Of a stretch of DNA of 55,150 nucleotides, positions 8,803 through 17,531 are shown in pieces. The stretch is taken from the NCBI GenBank assembly GCA_029981855.1, contig JARRCS010000017.1, positions 1-55,150 of the forward strand. The letters run 5' to 3'. The stretch's first letter is position 1; each line of letters begins with the position of its first letter. The notes under the pieces are model-generated. The model did no database searches, had not been told where the DNA came from, and was given only the letters and a program-made list of their open reading frames with translations. A program made the translations under genes and the position numbers. Source of the DNA: Halanaerobiales bacterium. Its GTDB lineage: Bacteria; Bacillota; Halanaerobiia; Halanaerobiales; DTU029.

Positions 8803-10212
8803 TTATGAAGGAGATAAAATCTTTTCTCTAGTTAACATTTCAACAATTTCTTCATTTTCGTATATATCGTCAAAATCATTTAAACCGGACTCCTTCAAAA
8901 TTTTTATTATATTCATATTATCCATTGGAGTCATGATCAATGATTCTTCACCATATTCATTCACAAATTGAGTTGCTTTATCAACTTCAATGTTAGTTTT
9001 GGGACCACCGACACAACCACCTTCACAGCCCATTCCTTCGATAAAATTGGCACCAATATCCTTACCGCTTTTCAATTCATTTAGTACTGCCTTACAGGCT
9101 TTGACTCCATGTACTTTTTTAGCCTTTAAACTAATTAACCTACCGGGAGCAATTCTATTAACAACGGTCTTAACGGAAAGACTAACACCACCTGTTCTGG
9201 CGTATACTCTACCGGCAAAAGAGGCATGGTCTTTTTCATCTTCTGGTAAATCTTTCAGATCTATTTCTATGGCTTCAAATATTTCCTTTAATTCCCGGAA
9301 TGTAAGGACAAAATCTATGGCATCCTTAAGATGCTTATCTTTGGCTTCAGCCTTTTTAGCAGTACAGGGTCCAATGAATACCACCTTAGCCTCCGGGTAA
9401 AGCTTTTTTAAGAATCTACCGGAGGCAACCATTGGAGATACAGACGGAGACATATGTGTGAAAAGTTCTGGATAGTTTCTCTTAACTAGATTTATCCAGA
9501 CGGGACAACAACAGCTAGTTAAAAAGAAATCATCTTTAGTAGTAACTAAGTTGTTAAATTCATACGCTTCCTTAATTGTTAATATATCAGCAAATAAAGC
9601 TACTTCCACTATATCTTCAAAACCCATTAGTTTTAGAGCAGTTCTTAATTGTCCCATTGAAATGTCGTCGCCAAACTGGCCGGCAATGGCAGGGGCAACT
9701 GCTGCATAAACGGGAACTTTATCCTGTTTTAAAAAGTCTATTAATGGTATGAATTCTATCTTGTCAGCCAGGGCACCGAAGGTGCATTGTACTGTACACC
9801 TACCGCAACTTAAACACTTATCTTCAACAATGATTGGGCCTGTACTCCTAATATACATTTGGGCCTCATATTTACAGGCATCATAGCAATCACAATCCTC
9901 AAATTTTACTCCGCATTCTTCACAGACACCATCTATTTTAGTTAAAATTGGACTTTCTATTTGGGGATGTTTTTTTAGATAGCCTAATTCATCAGTAAAA
10001 GATTTATTTTTATTTGGATTTAGACCCATAGCAACTCTAATATGATCTTTGATAAAAGTAATTTCATCTTTTTTAAAACCATATTTATCGATAATTTGCC
10101 TGGCTATTTTTTCTAAATCTTCATTAGTTAAGGGTTTTTCCCATTTTCTTTTTATTAGTTCTTTAAATATCTCTAATCTCTTATTTTGGAAATTATTAAA
10201 TCTATCTTCCAT
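8803..10212 (-). CDS. [FeFe]-hydrogenase-like iron-sulfur protein, group B type
   Basis: Family members oxidise or evolve H2, or act as sensors, through an H-cluster. The product (469 aa) has an N-terminal cysteine-rich zone (C97, C100, C107, C109, C113), a 4Fe-4S ferredoxin motif CLSCGRCTVQC (133-143), then the H-cluster motifs: TSCCCPVW (L1, C234-236), GPCTAKKAE (L2, C283) and EGMGCEGGCVGG (L3, C396 and C400). L1 has three adjacent cysteines where the classical motif has two. The compact size and lack of a 2Fe-2S domain fit group B enzymes of fermentative anaerobes. AAGGAG lies about 13 bases before the ATG. It stands alone, so its redox partner is probably ferredoxin, by inference. Confidence 0.87.
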   Translation of the reverse strand: MEDRFNNFQNKRLEIFKELIKRKWEKPLTNEDLEKIARQIIDKYGFKKDEITFIKDHIRVAMGLNPNKNKSFTDELGYLKKHPQIESPILTKIDGVCEECGVKFEDCDCYDACKYEAQMYIRSTGPIIVEDKCLSCGRCTVQCTFGALADKIEFIPLIDFLKQDKVPVYAAVAPAIAGQFGDDISMGQLRTALKLMGFEDIVEVALFADILTIKEAYEFNNLVTTKDDFFLTSCCCPVWINLVKRNYPELFTHMSPSVSPMVASGRFLKKLYPEAKVVFIGPCTAKKAEAKDKHLKDAIDFVLTFRELKEIFEAIEIDLKDLPEDEKDHASFAGRVYARTGGVSLSVKTVVNRIAPGRLISLKAKKVHGVKACKAVLNELKSGKDIGANFIEGMGCEGGCVGGPKTNIEVDKATQFVNEYGEESLIMTPMDNMNIIKILKESGLNDFDDIYENEEIVEMLTREKILSPS

Positions 10213-10473
10213 TTTGTTTGATCAACTCCTTATATTTAACTTCAGATATTAGTTATAGTTTAAAACTTAAGCTGATATTTATTCTACTTAATATTTAGCT
10301 TACCGTCCATTTTGCTTTCTGTGCAAAAAAGAGGACCTTTAACTTATTGAAAATTGCTAGGTATTTAATGGGAATCACCTTCCCTAATGATACTAAAGAG
10401 ATTCCAGGATAGTGTTCTATCTTTTAACTGGTTTGTTAATTCACTTATTAAAGTCAATTGGGTATTAATCTTG

Positions 10474-10534
10474 TTGACAGGATATAAAATATATGGTATA
10501 TTTAATTTGACGATACCCCTACCCCCTAATGGTA
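10474..10534 (+). promoter_or_regulatory. CsoR-type promoter/operator E, upstream of an RNA candidate
   Basis: TTGACA at 10474-10479 and TATATT at 10497-10502 are 17 bases apart, and the spacer contains AATATATGGTA as in the other copper promoters. At 10513-10534 the reverse strand reads TACCATTAGGGGGTAGGGGT, matching the operator pattern in the opposite orientation. No protein gene starts within 370 bases; the first feature downstream is a folded RNA candidate. Confidence 0.6.
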
Positions 10535-10538
10535 GAGA

Positions 10539-10668
10539 CCTGCCGGGTGTTATAGCTTAAAATCTATCTGGTGACGGTCCCTTAGGAGATACCAAGCCCA
10601 GGAAACTGGCACCGGCCTTCTAGGGGAACAAACCGGTATAAATGCTGATAGTTACCAAGCCCGGCAGG
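10539..10668 (+). ncRNA. Structured RNA candidate of unknown class
   Basis: About 130 bases of GC-richer DNA in an AT-rich gap. The ends pair perfectly over 9 bases (CCTGCCGGG at 10539-10547, CCCGGCAGG at 10660-10668). Inside are CTATC/GATAG (10564-10568, 10647-10651), a CCAG-GAAA-CTGG tetraloop hairpin (10598-10609) and ACCGG/CCGGT (10611-10615, 10633-10637). TACCAAGCC occurs twice (10590-10598 and 10653-10661). No reading frame explains it. It starts about 30 bases after the -10 box of operator E, so it may be a copper-regulated small RNA or the leader of the iron permease gene. I could not match it to a riboswitch class. Confidence 0.5.
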
Positions 10669-10731
10669 CAGTTTCACCATTTAAACCTGACTAATTTAAT
10701 ATTATTAATAAAAATTTTTTACTCTAACCTC

Positions 10732-10821
10732 TTGACAATGAGATTCATTTTCAGTATAATTATATTAACCCAACACGGGAAGGGGGTATGTGATACATAT
10801 TAATGAGAATTATTTTCAATC
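10732..10821 (+). promoter_or_regulatory. Iron-regulated (Fur-type) promoter of the iron permease
   Basis: TTGACA (10732-10737) and TATAAT (10755-10760) are 17 bases apart, a near-perfect sigma-A promoter. The spacer reads AATGAGATTCATTTTCA and a second site at 10801-10818 reads TAATGAGAATTATTTTCA. Both resemble the Fur box (7-1-7 pattern TGATAAT-ATTATCA). Two boxes over and below the start suggest tight repression when iron is plentiful. Confidence 0.7.
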
Positions 10822-10910
10822 AAGACCTTGGAACGGGGTAAATTGCTTGAGCAGGTAATTTACTGGAACAGGCAAGGATAAGAGCAAATTTTCAGAAGGG
10901 AGAATTCTCC

Positions 10911-12134
10911 ATGTTCACCAGTTTCTTTAAATTTAAGAATAAGATATCAGGATTATTATTAATGAGTATGGTATTACTAATTCTGTTAACTCCACCCGGT
11001 CAGGCAGTTTCTTCCTGGCAGGGAGTAGTTGAAGATATTGAGGTCATGATTAATCAGGCCTTAAGTCAGTATCAGGCCGGTGAGGTAGAGACAGCCAGAC
11101 AGAGTATAACCGATGCCTATTTCGGCCCCTTTGAAGGGGAGGAGATGGAACAGGCCGTTCAGCAGAATATCGGCAGCCGTAATGCCTTTAAGGTTGAGTA
11201 TATGTTTACTCAGATTAAAGAATTGATGAAAGCAGGGGCTTCTCAAAAAGAGGTTGAAGAGATGGCCCGGCTGTTACTGGAAGAATTGAGGGCCTATGCG
11301 GTTCAGCTGGATAAGGCAGCTCCAAAAGTGGATAATAGCCCCTTCGGTAAGTTTGTTTATTCCTTTTTGATTATTGTCAGGGAGGGTTTTGAAGCAATCC
11401 TGGTTATCAGTGCCATAATTGCCTACTTAATTAAGTCCGGTAATAAAGATAAATTACGGGCTGTTTATAATAGTACATTTATTGCCATTCTAGCTAGTAT
11501 CCTGACAGCGATTGCCTTTAAATACATCTTCTATATCAGTGACGCCAGTCAAGAGATTCTGGAGGGAGTAACCATGTTGCTGGCTATGGTAGTACTTTTC
11601 TCAGTTAGTTTCTGGTTAATCAGCAAGGTGGAGGCAAAAAAGTGGGAGCAATATATTAAGGGTAAGGTTAAAAGCTCCTTAACAACCGGTAGTAGTTTTG
11701 CCCTCTGGTTAGCCGCTTTCCTGGCCGTATACCGGGAGGGGGCAGAGACCGTCCTCTTCTATCAGGCTTTAATTGCCGATACCGATAAGAGTAATTACGG
11801 GATGATCGGTTTAGGACTATTGGCTGGCCTACTGGTGTTAGCCATTATCTATATAGTGGTTAGAAGGGGTAGTATTAAATTGCCGTTGAAGCCCTTCTTT
11901 CTGAGCACCAGTGCCTTGATGTATTATTTAACCTTTGTTTTTGCCGGTAAGGGTATCAGGGAACTGCAGGAAGCTGGTGTAATCGGCATGGGCTATCTTG
12001 AAGGCTGGCCTACAGTTAGTTTTCTGGGTATCTATCCTACCTGGCAGTCCATTAGTTTACAGGTAGTCCTGATAATAATAGCAGTCTACGGGCTTATCTA
12101 TTACTTTAAACAAGGCCGAAGGGCCAGTACTTAA
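10911..12134 (+). CDS. FTR1-family high-affinity iron permease
   Basis: Imports iron across the membrane, usually ferric iron after oxidation, or ferrous iron in EfeU-like systems. The product (407 aa) has a signal-like N-terminus (about 15-33), an extracytoplasmic helical domain (about 35-140) and seven or so membrane helices. Both iron-binding REXXE motifs are present: REGFE (157-161) and REGAE (275-279). Partners such as EfeO or EfeB are absent, so it may work alone with its built-in N-terminal domain. It is controlled by the Fur-type promoter upstream. Partial CodY-box likeness (AATTTTCAGAA at 10887-10897) overlaps the ribosome-binding region; I give that little weight. Confidence 0.92.
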   Translation: MFTSFFKFKNKISGLLLMSMVLLILLTPPGQAVSSWQGVVEDIEVMINQALSQYQAGEVETARQSITDAYFGPFEGEEMEQAVQQNIGSRNAFKVEYMFTQIKELMKAGASQKEVEEMARLLLEELRAYAVQLDKAAPKVDNSPFGKFVYSFLIIVREGFEAILVISAIIAYLIKSGNKDKLRAVYNSTFIAILASILTAIAFKYIFYISDASQEILEGVTMLLAMVVLFSVSFWLISKVEAKKWEQYIKGKVKSSLTTGSSFALWLAAFLAVYREGAETVLFYQALIADTDKSNYGMIGLGLLAGLLVLAIIYIVVRRGSIKLPLKPFFLSTSALMYYLTFVFAGKGIRELQEAGVIGMGYLEGWPTVSFLGIYPTWQSISLQVVLIIIAVYGLIYYFKQGRRAST

Positions 12135-12243
12135 TATATTCTGATGAGTGCAGTTAATCTATAGAGAGTTCTCAATCAATTAGTTTTTCTAAGATAATGG
12201 TTACTTTTACCTTCCAAAAATAAAAGTTAATGGAATAGAATAA

Positions 12244-12279
12244 AACCCCGACCCTGTCTGAAAATGCATGGTCGGGGTT
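12244..12279 (+). terminator. Terminator after the iron permease gene
   Basis: AACCCCGACC (12244-12253) pairs perfectly with GGTCGGGGTT (12270-12279) around a 16-base loop, then ATTAATT. The rest of 12135-12474 holds the next promoter only. Confidence 0.75.
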
Positions 12280-12369
12280 ATTAATTCAACGACAGGCAGT
12301 CTGATCCTTACAGATGACTGTATGAATCATGATTTGTGGGTTTTCCTTGAAAAAATCCTATAAATCATA

Positions 12370-12398
12370 TTGACAAACTGTGAATATTATTGTATATT
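12370..12398 (+). promoter_or_regulatory. Promoter of the YeiH-type exporter operon
   Basis: TTGACA (12370-12375) and TATATT (12393-12398) with 17 bases between them. The first gene downstream is the 38-residue peptide at 12475. Confidence 0.6.
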
Positions 12399-12474
12399 TA
12401 TAGATAAGGCAAAATACATAAAACCTATCAGAATAGTATACTTTAATTTTTCAAGAGTAGGGAGGTGAAATAAA

Positions 12475-12591
12475 ATGCGGTTTGAAAAATTTGAAAGAAT
12501 AGGTATCGGTACAGACTGGGTCGCGGTTATTCTCGGCCTGTTTCTGGGGTTTCTGGTAAAGTTTGGAATTATCGGCAGTGTACCCTGGTAA
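12475..12591 (+). CDS. Small membrane peptide upstream of the YeiH-type exporter
   Basis: A 38-residue peptide opening MRFEKFERIGIGTDWVAVI, with one hydrophobic helix (about residues 15-33) and a short tail ending VPW. A strong GGAGGTGAAA ribosome-binding site stands 7 bases before the ATG, which supports translation. It lies 83 bases before the exporter gene in the same transcript and could be an accessory subunit. I do not recognise a named family. Confidence 0.6.
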   Translation: MRFEKFERIGIGTDWVAVILGLFLGFLVKFGIIGSVPW

Positions 12592-12674
12592 ATTATGCTA
12601 GGGACCTATATGTGCCAATAACTACTTAAGGCAAATTATCATAACCTGGTGGTTGAAACACAGGAGGGAGAATA

Positions 12675-13721
12675 ATGCAGGCAAAATCAGAACTCGATAC
12701 AAAGATAATAGGTTCGGAGATAAACCTTTTTAACAAGATAATTAGAGCAATACCCGGGGTATTAATACTGCTATTTGTGGGATTGTTAGCTAAAGAGATA
12801 GCTACTTACATTCCCCATATTAATTATGTTTTAATTGCTATAGCTTTGGGTATGTTAATTAGAAACACCCTTCCGGTCCCCAAATTTTTAGAATATGGTA
12901 TCGACACATATGAATTGTGGTTAAAAGTAGGGATTGTCTTTTTAGGAGCCAGGCTGGTTTTAGGCGATATCTTATCACTCGGTTCTCTGGGATTAGTGAT
13001 GGTGGTGGTTGAAATTTTGGTTTCTATTACCGTAATCTTATTTTTAGCCCGGAGATTTGGTATTTCGGAAAAACTGGGGAGCCTTCTGGCTATAGGTGTT
13101 GGAATTTGCGGGGTTTCTGCAATAATCGGGGCGTCCGGTGCAATTGACGCTGAAGAAGAAGATTCTGCCCTGGCAATAGCCACAATTCTTATTTTCGGGG
13201 CCGTGATGGTATTTCTATTTCCATTGATCGGTCAGGCGATCGGTCTTTCATCTGAAGCATTTGGTTACTGGGCCGGTTTAGCGGTTGATAACACTTCAGA
13301 AGCAGTTGCAACAGGTTTTGCTTTTTCTGAAACTGCCGGGCAATACGCAACATTAACCAAGCTGAGCCGTAATGCGCTGATGGGAATCGTTATTCTGCTA
13401 TTTGCCCTGAGATTTGCCGGGCGGAAGACTGCAAGCAGGATTGATAATAAGGTTAAATTTGTCTGGGATAATTTCCCCAAATTCTTAATCGGCTTTTTGC
13501 TGATGTCGTTTTTATCAACGGTTGGTTTTTTTACAGATAGTCATATTTCGGCCATGAAGCATCTTTATAAATGGGCCTTTATGCTTGCCTTTGTCGGAGT
13601 TGGTTTCAGAACTCAAATCTCGGAAATGAGGAAGGCCGGTTTTAAAGCAGCGATAGTAGGGTTTGGCGGGGAACTGGCTGTCGCCATTGTCACTCTACTG
13701 ATGGTAAAATTCTTTGTCTAG
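12675..13721 (+). CDS. YeiH-family putative sulfate/sulfonate exporter
   Basis: A 348-residue membrane protein with about ten helices. It carries the family signature stretches [30 protein letters not shown] and [15 protein letters not shown] near residue 200. YeiH/PSE-family proteins are annotated as exporters of sulfate or related anions, with little direct biochemistry. The GGAGGGAGAATA ribosome-binding site fits the ATG at 12675. It leads the sulfur block (HemL, sulfite reductase and cysteine synthase follow), so a role in moving sulfite, sulfate or sulfonate is likely; the direction is not settled by sequence. Confidence 0.85.
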   Translation: MQAKSELDTKIIGSEINLFNKIIRAIPGVLILLFVGLLAKEIATYIPHINYVLIAIALGMLIRNTLPVPKFLEYGIDTYELWLKVGIVFLGARLVLGDILSLGSLGLVMVVVEILVSITVILFLARRFGISEKLGSLLAIGVGICGVSAIIGASGAIDAEEEDSALAIATILIFGAVMVFLFPLIGQAIGLSSEAFGYWAGLAVDNTSEAVATGFAFSETAGQYATLTKLSRNALMGIVILLFALRFAGRKTASRIDNKVKFVWDNFPKFLIGFLLMSFLSTVGFFTDSHISAMKHLYKWAFMLAFVGVGFRTQISEMRKAGFKAAIVGFGGELAVAIVTLLMVKFFV

Positions 13722-13735
13722 GAAGGATGATACTT

Positions 13736-15022
13736 ATGGAAAAGGCAAATAAATCTGAAGAATTATTTTCCAGGGCCAGGGAGGTTATTCCCGGAGGGGT
13801 TAACAGCCCGGTCAGGGCTTTTAAAACAGTAGAAAGTAATCCGGTCTTTATCGACAGGGGAGAAGGCCCCTATATCTATGATGTCGATGGGAATAGATAT
13901 ATCGATTATGTTTTATCCTGGGGGCCGTTGATTTTAGGGCATGCCCATCCGGAGGTAGTTCAGAATTTACACAAAGCGGTTTTTAAAGGAACAAGCTACG
14001 GGGCACCCACCCGGCTGGAGACAGAGCTAGCCGAAATAATCGTGGATGCACTGCCGGCGGTTGAAAAGGTGAGGATGGTTAACTCAGGTACAGAGGCGAC
14101 GATGAGTGCTCTCCGACTGGCCCGGGGTTATACCGGCCGCTGTAAAATATTAAAGATGAGCGGCTGTTACCACGGTCATAATGATAGTCTGCTGATTGAA
14201 GCGGGTTCGGGACCGGCAACCCTGGGTAATCCGGGGAGTCCCGGTATTCCTGAATCCTTTGCCAGGGAGACGATTGTGGTTCCTTATAATGACTTCGAGT
14301 CAGTGGAGAAGGCCTTTGCCGTTTACGGCAGCGATATAGCTGCGGTAATTCTGGAACCGGTTGCTGCCAATATGGGTGTGATTCTACCAGAGGAAGGATA
14401 TCTTAATTTTTTACGAGATATTACCAGGAAAGAGGGAAGCCTGCTGATTTTTGATGAAGTTATTACCGGGTTCAGGGTAGCTTATGGCGGGGCCGAGGAA
14501 CTCTACGGTGTAGATCCAGACCTGACCTGTCTGGGTAAAATCATTGGCGGAGGCCTACCGGTCGGCGCCTATGGCGGAAGGCGGGAAATAATGGATTATA
14601 TCGCACCTGATGGCCCGGTCTATCAGGCCGGAACCCTTTCCGGAAATCCTCTGGCCATGACTGCTGGGATTACAACCCTGAAAATACTGGGGAAAGGGAA
14701 CTTTTATCAACAACTAAGGGAGAAGACCGATTATCTGGTCAGGGGAATGCAGGAGATTTGCAGGGATAAGGGAATACCTGTCCGCTTTAACAGTCTTACG
14801 GGTCTGTTTAGCCAGTTTTTCAGCGAAAGAGAAGTCAGGGATTACCAATCTGCTTCCCAAACCGACCGGAAGTTATTTATTAAATTCTTTAAAATGATGC
14901 TGGAAAAAGGCATCTATCTCGCTCCTTCCCCATTTGAAGCAACCTTTATTTCCCAGGCTCATCAACAAAAAGATCTAGATCAAACCCTGGAGATCTACCG
15001 GGAGGTTATCAACAGTCTTTAA
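13736..15022 (+). CDS. hemL: Glutamate-1-semialdehyde 2,1-aminomutase
   Basis: Converts glutamate-1-semialdehyde to 5-aminolevulinate, the precursor of all tetrapyrroles including siroheme. It is a PLP enzyme: [14 protein letters not shown] near 120-135, FDEVITGFR near 243, and the PLP lysine in [17 protein letters not shown] near 265. The length (428 aa) is typical. I chose the ATG at 13736 because GGAAGGA lies 9 bases upstream; the ATG at 13727 overlaps that site. No other haem gene is near; its place directly before a siroheme-dependent sulfite reductase suggests it is here to feed siroheme synthesis. Confidence 0.94.
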   Translation: MEKANKSEELFSRAREVIPGGVNSPVRAFKTVESNPVFIDRGEGPYIYDVDGNRYIDYVLSWGPLILGHAHPEVVQNLHKAVFKGTSYGAPTRLETELAEIIVDALPAVEKVRMVNSGTEATMSALRLARGYTGRCKILKMSGCYHGHNDSLLIEAGSGPATLGNPGSPGIPESFARETIVVPYNDFESVEKAFAVYGSDIAAVILEPVAANMGVILPEEGYLNFLRDITRKEGSLLIFDEVITGFRVAYGGAEELYGVDPDLTCLGKIIGGGLPVGAYGGRREIMDYIAPDGPVYQAGTLSGNPLAMTAGITTLKILGKGNFYQQLREKTDYLVRGMQEICRDKGIPVRFNSLTGLFSQFFSEREVRDYQSASQTDRKLFIKFFKMMLEKGIYLAPSPFEATFISQAHQQKDLDQTLEIYREVINSL

Positions 15023-15068
15023 GCACATGTGGTTTATTATGGTAGATGGAGGTTTCAGTGATGTCGGA

Positions 15069-15098
15069 AACTATGTTATCTACATAACATAGTTTTTC
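15069..15098 (+). terminator. Terminator between hemL and the sulfite reductase gene
   Basis: AACTATGTTAT (15069-15079) pairs perfectly with ATAACATAGTT (15084-15094) around a 4-base loop, followed by T residues. It would end or attenuate the hemL transcript just before the reductase ribosome-binding site. Confidence 0.65.
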
Positions 15099-15125
15099 TA
15101 TACATTAAAATAAAGGGTGATTTTC

Positions 15126-17525
15126 GTGAGTAGAGGACCGGTATTTAAGATACCTGAAACAGTTAAGGAAGATACGGAAAAATTTGCTAAGCTGGTAGAG
15201 GATTTTAATCTAGGGAAGATAGACCCGGAAAGATTTAAAGGCTATAGGGTACCCATGGGTATCTACGGCCAGCGGGGGCTAGATAACAGTCAAGAAAGAT
15301 ATATGGTCCGGGTCCGGATACCGGGTGGGGTGATAACCCAGAAACAGCTGAAAACCCTGAATGAAATTGGTAAAAAATATGGTGAAGGTTTTCTGCATAT
15401 TACCACCAGACAGGATATCCAGATCCACCAGGTAAGGATTGAAGATGTACCGGAGATTTTATTCAAGCTGCTGGAAGTTGGTTTAAGTCCCAGAGGTGGA
15501 GGTGGTAATACGGTCAGAAATATCATGAATTCGCCCCGGGCCGGAGTTAATCCGGATGAGGTCTTCGACACCACCCCCCATGCCCTGGCCTTAAGCGAAT
15601 ACCTGATCAAAACCAGGTCATCCTTTAATCTGCCGCGGAAGTATAAGATAGCCTTTTCTTCAACCCCGGAAGATGATACTCTGGCGACCGTGAACGACCT
15701 GGGTTTTATTGCCCGCAAGAAAGGAGATAAAAGGGGTTTTAAGGTCTATGCTGGTGGTGGAATGGGGAATTCACCCCGGGTAGGACTGGTAATCGAGGAT
15801 TTTATTGCAGAGGATAAAATATTCCATGTGGCAGAAGCGATTAAGAGGTTTTTCGATGCTTACGGTGACCGGAGTAACAAACATCAGGCCAGACTGCGCT
15901 TTGTCCGTGAGCAGCTTGGTGATCAGGAATTTAGGCAAAAGTACAGGGAATATCTGGAGAAAGTCCTGGAGGAAGGGATTGATACCGAAGAGATCAATTT
16001 TTACTGGCCGGAAAGAGAAGAAATAACCGGTCCGGGTGTTAATATCGAGCCCGGGTTACTTACAGCCGGTTACATTTATGAGGAAAAGGCAGCGGGGTAT
16101 TATAGCCTGGAGCTGAGGCCGGAAAACGGTGACCTCACTTATAAAGAAATCCGGGGCCTGCTGAATTTACTTAATGACAAAATTTCTCTGAGGACAACGA
16201 ATAAACAGGGTCTCTTACTGAGAGGAATTAAAGCAGGCGATTTAGCGAAAATGATAACTGAAATAAGTAAGATAAATGAGAATCTGCTGGTTCGGAGTAA
16301 GGCTACCAGGCCAATTGCCTGCAAGGGGGCCTCAACCTGCAGGCTGGGCCTCTGTCTATCACCTGCTCTGGCCAGGGAAATACGCAAAGAGCTTTTAGCC
16401 CTGGATCCCGGATTGCAGAGCCTTTTACCCCAGATTTATATCAGCGGCTGTCCTAATTCCTGCGGGCAGCACCATATCGGCGGAATAGGTTTTGAGGGGA
16501 AGGCCAAGAGATATAAGGGTAGACTGGTACCCCATTATTCCCTTTTGCTGGGTGGTAAGATTGGGGATAATGAAAGCAGATTTGCTCAAAGGGTAACCGA
16601 TCTTCCGGCCAGAAGGATACCGCAGTTTCTGGCCAGACTGGCCCGGTTTCTGGCCGAGGATAAAGATTTTGTGCAAGGGAGCTTTAATGAATATCTGGCC
16701 GAAAAGGGCCTGGAAAGGATCGGTAAACTGGCAGAAGAATATACGGAGATACCTGACTATCGTGAAGAGCCGGAGTTCTATAAAGACTGGGGAAAGGAGG
16801 AAGACTTTTCTCTGGCCGGAAGGGGACCTGGCGAATGCGGTATAGGTGTTTTAGATATTGTTAAACTTGATATCGAGACGGCTAAAGATAATTATCAAAA
16901 GGGCCAGAATGAAAACCTTTATGAAGCAATTATCAATGCCGCCCGGGCCCTACTGATAGTAAGAGGAATCGACACAGAGAAGGACAGGGTGATCATCCGG
17001 GAGTTTAAAGAGAGGTTTATTGCGGAAAAGCTGGTGGATAAAAGGTTTGAGAAGCTGCTGGATGCCGCAATTGATTATAAATTAGGTGATGAGGAAGATT
17101 TAAGCCGGTATAAGGAGGATATCGCTCAGCTGATTAAAAGGGTTGAAAAGCTCTTTAATTCCTTAAATGCTAAACTAGAATTTAATTTAGAAGAATTAGA
17201 TGAGGGAAAAGAGCATGAGCAGGCTGAGGCTGATAAAAAAGAGGCTTTAGAAAAGGAAGGTCCGCAGAGTACAGGTAAAAAAGGGGAGGGGAAAATTGGA
17301 GAGATTAAAGTCAAGGATCTCAGAGGGGTTAAGTGTCCGCTGAATTTTGTCAAGGCCAAGCTGTTTATCGAACCCTTACCCCGGGGGGAGATTGTTGAAT
17401 TATATCTAGATGAAGGTGACCCGGTTGCTAATGTACCGCGTAGCCTGGAGGCGGAAGGCCATGAGATTTTATCTAAAGAGAAAAGCACTGCTGGTTACTA
17501 TACACTGAAGGTAAAGAAGGGATAG
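15126..17525 (+). CDS. Siroheme sulfite reductase fused to a TusA-like sulfur-carrier domain
   Basis: Probably reduces sulfite to sulfide. The product is about 799 aa. Residues 1-520 are the duplicated ferredoxin-like plus siroheme/4Fe-4S halves of a NirA/sulfite reductase, with cluster cysteines C399 and C405 (CKGASTCRLGLC) and C442 and C446 (SGCPNSCGQHHIGG). About 560-670 is a helical HEPN-like region, then a charged linker. About 725-797 is a TusA/SirA-like domain with DLRGVKCPLN (C737), which in TusA carries persulfide sulfur. The usual CPxP reads CPLN. I prefer the GTG at 15126 (AAAGGGTGA, 8 bases upstream) to the GTG at 15117. The fusion could pass sulfide sulfur on as persulfide, which is inference. 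Confidence 0.88.
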   Translation: MSRGPVFKIPETVKEDTEKFAKLVEDFNLGKIDPERFKGYRVPMGIYGQRGLDNSQERYMVRVRIPGGVITQKQLKTLNEIGKKYGEGFLHITTRQDIQIHQVRIEDVPEILFKLLEVGLSPRGGGGNTVRNIMNSPRAGVNPDEVFDTTPHALALSEYLIKTRSSFNLPRKYKIAFSSTPEDDTLATVNDLGFIARKKGDKRGFKVYAGGGMGNSPRVGLVIEDFIAEDKIFHVAEAIKRFFDAYGDRSNKHQARLRFVREQLGDQEFRQKYREYLEKVLEEGIDTEEINFYWPEREEITGPGVNIEPGLLTAGYIYEEKAAGYYSLELRPENGDLTYKEIRGLLNLLNDKISLRTTNKQGLLLRGIKAGDLAKMITEISKINENLLVRSKATRPIACKGASTCRLGLCLSPALAREIRKELLALDPGLQSLLPQIYISGCPNSCGQHHIGGIGFEGKAKRYKGRLVPHYSLLLGGKIGDNESRFAQRVTDLPARRIPQFLARLARFLAEDKDFVQGSFNEYLAEKGLERIGKLAEEYTEIPDYREEPEFYKDWGKEEDFSLAGRGPGECGIGVLDIVKLDIETAKDNYQKGQNENLYEAIINAARALLIVRGIDTEKDRVIIREFKERFIAEKLVDKRFEKLLDAAIDYKLGDEEDLSRYKEDIAQLIKRVEKLFNSLNAKLEFNLEELDEGKEHEQAEADKKEALEKEGPQSTGKKGEGKIGEIKVKDLRGVKCPLNFVKAKLFIEPLPRGEIVELYLDEGDPVANVPRSLEAEGHEILSKEKSTAGYYTLKVKKG

Positions 17526-17531
17526 ATAACG

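Noticed and set aside
10561..10668. M-box (magnesium) riboswitch, because of GGTGA, a TCC-GGAGATAC hairpin and nearby features
   Set aside because: The conserved 3' half of the M-box (CAA-GGGTCAACAG-type segment and matching stems) is absent and the next gene is an iron permease. I kept it as unassigned.
15061..15111. An eight-codon frame (ATGTCGG...) between hemL and the sulfite reductase gene as a leader peptide
   Set aside because: It lies in the terminator stem and has no regulatory codon pattern.
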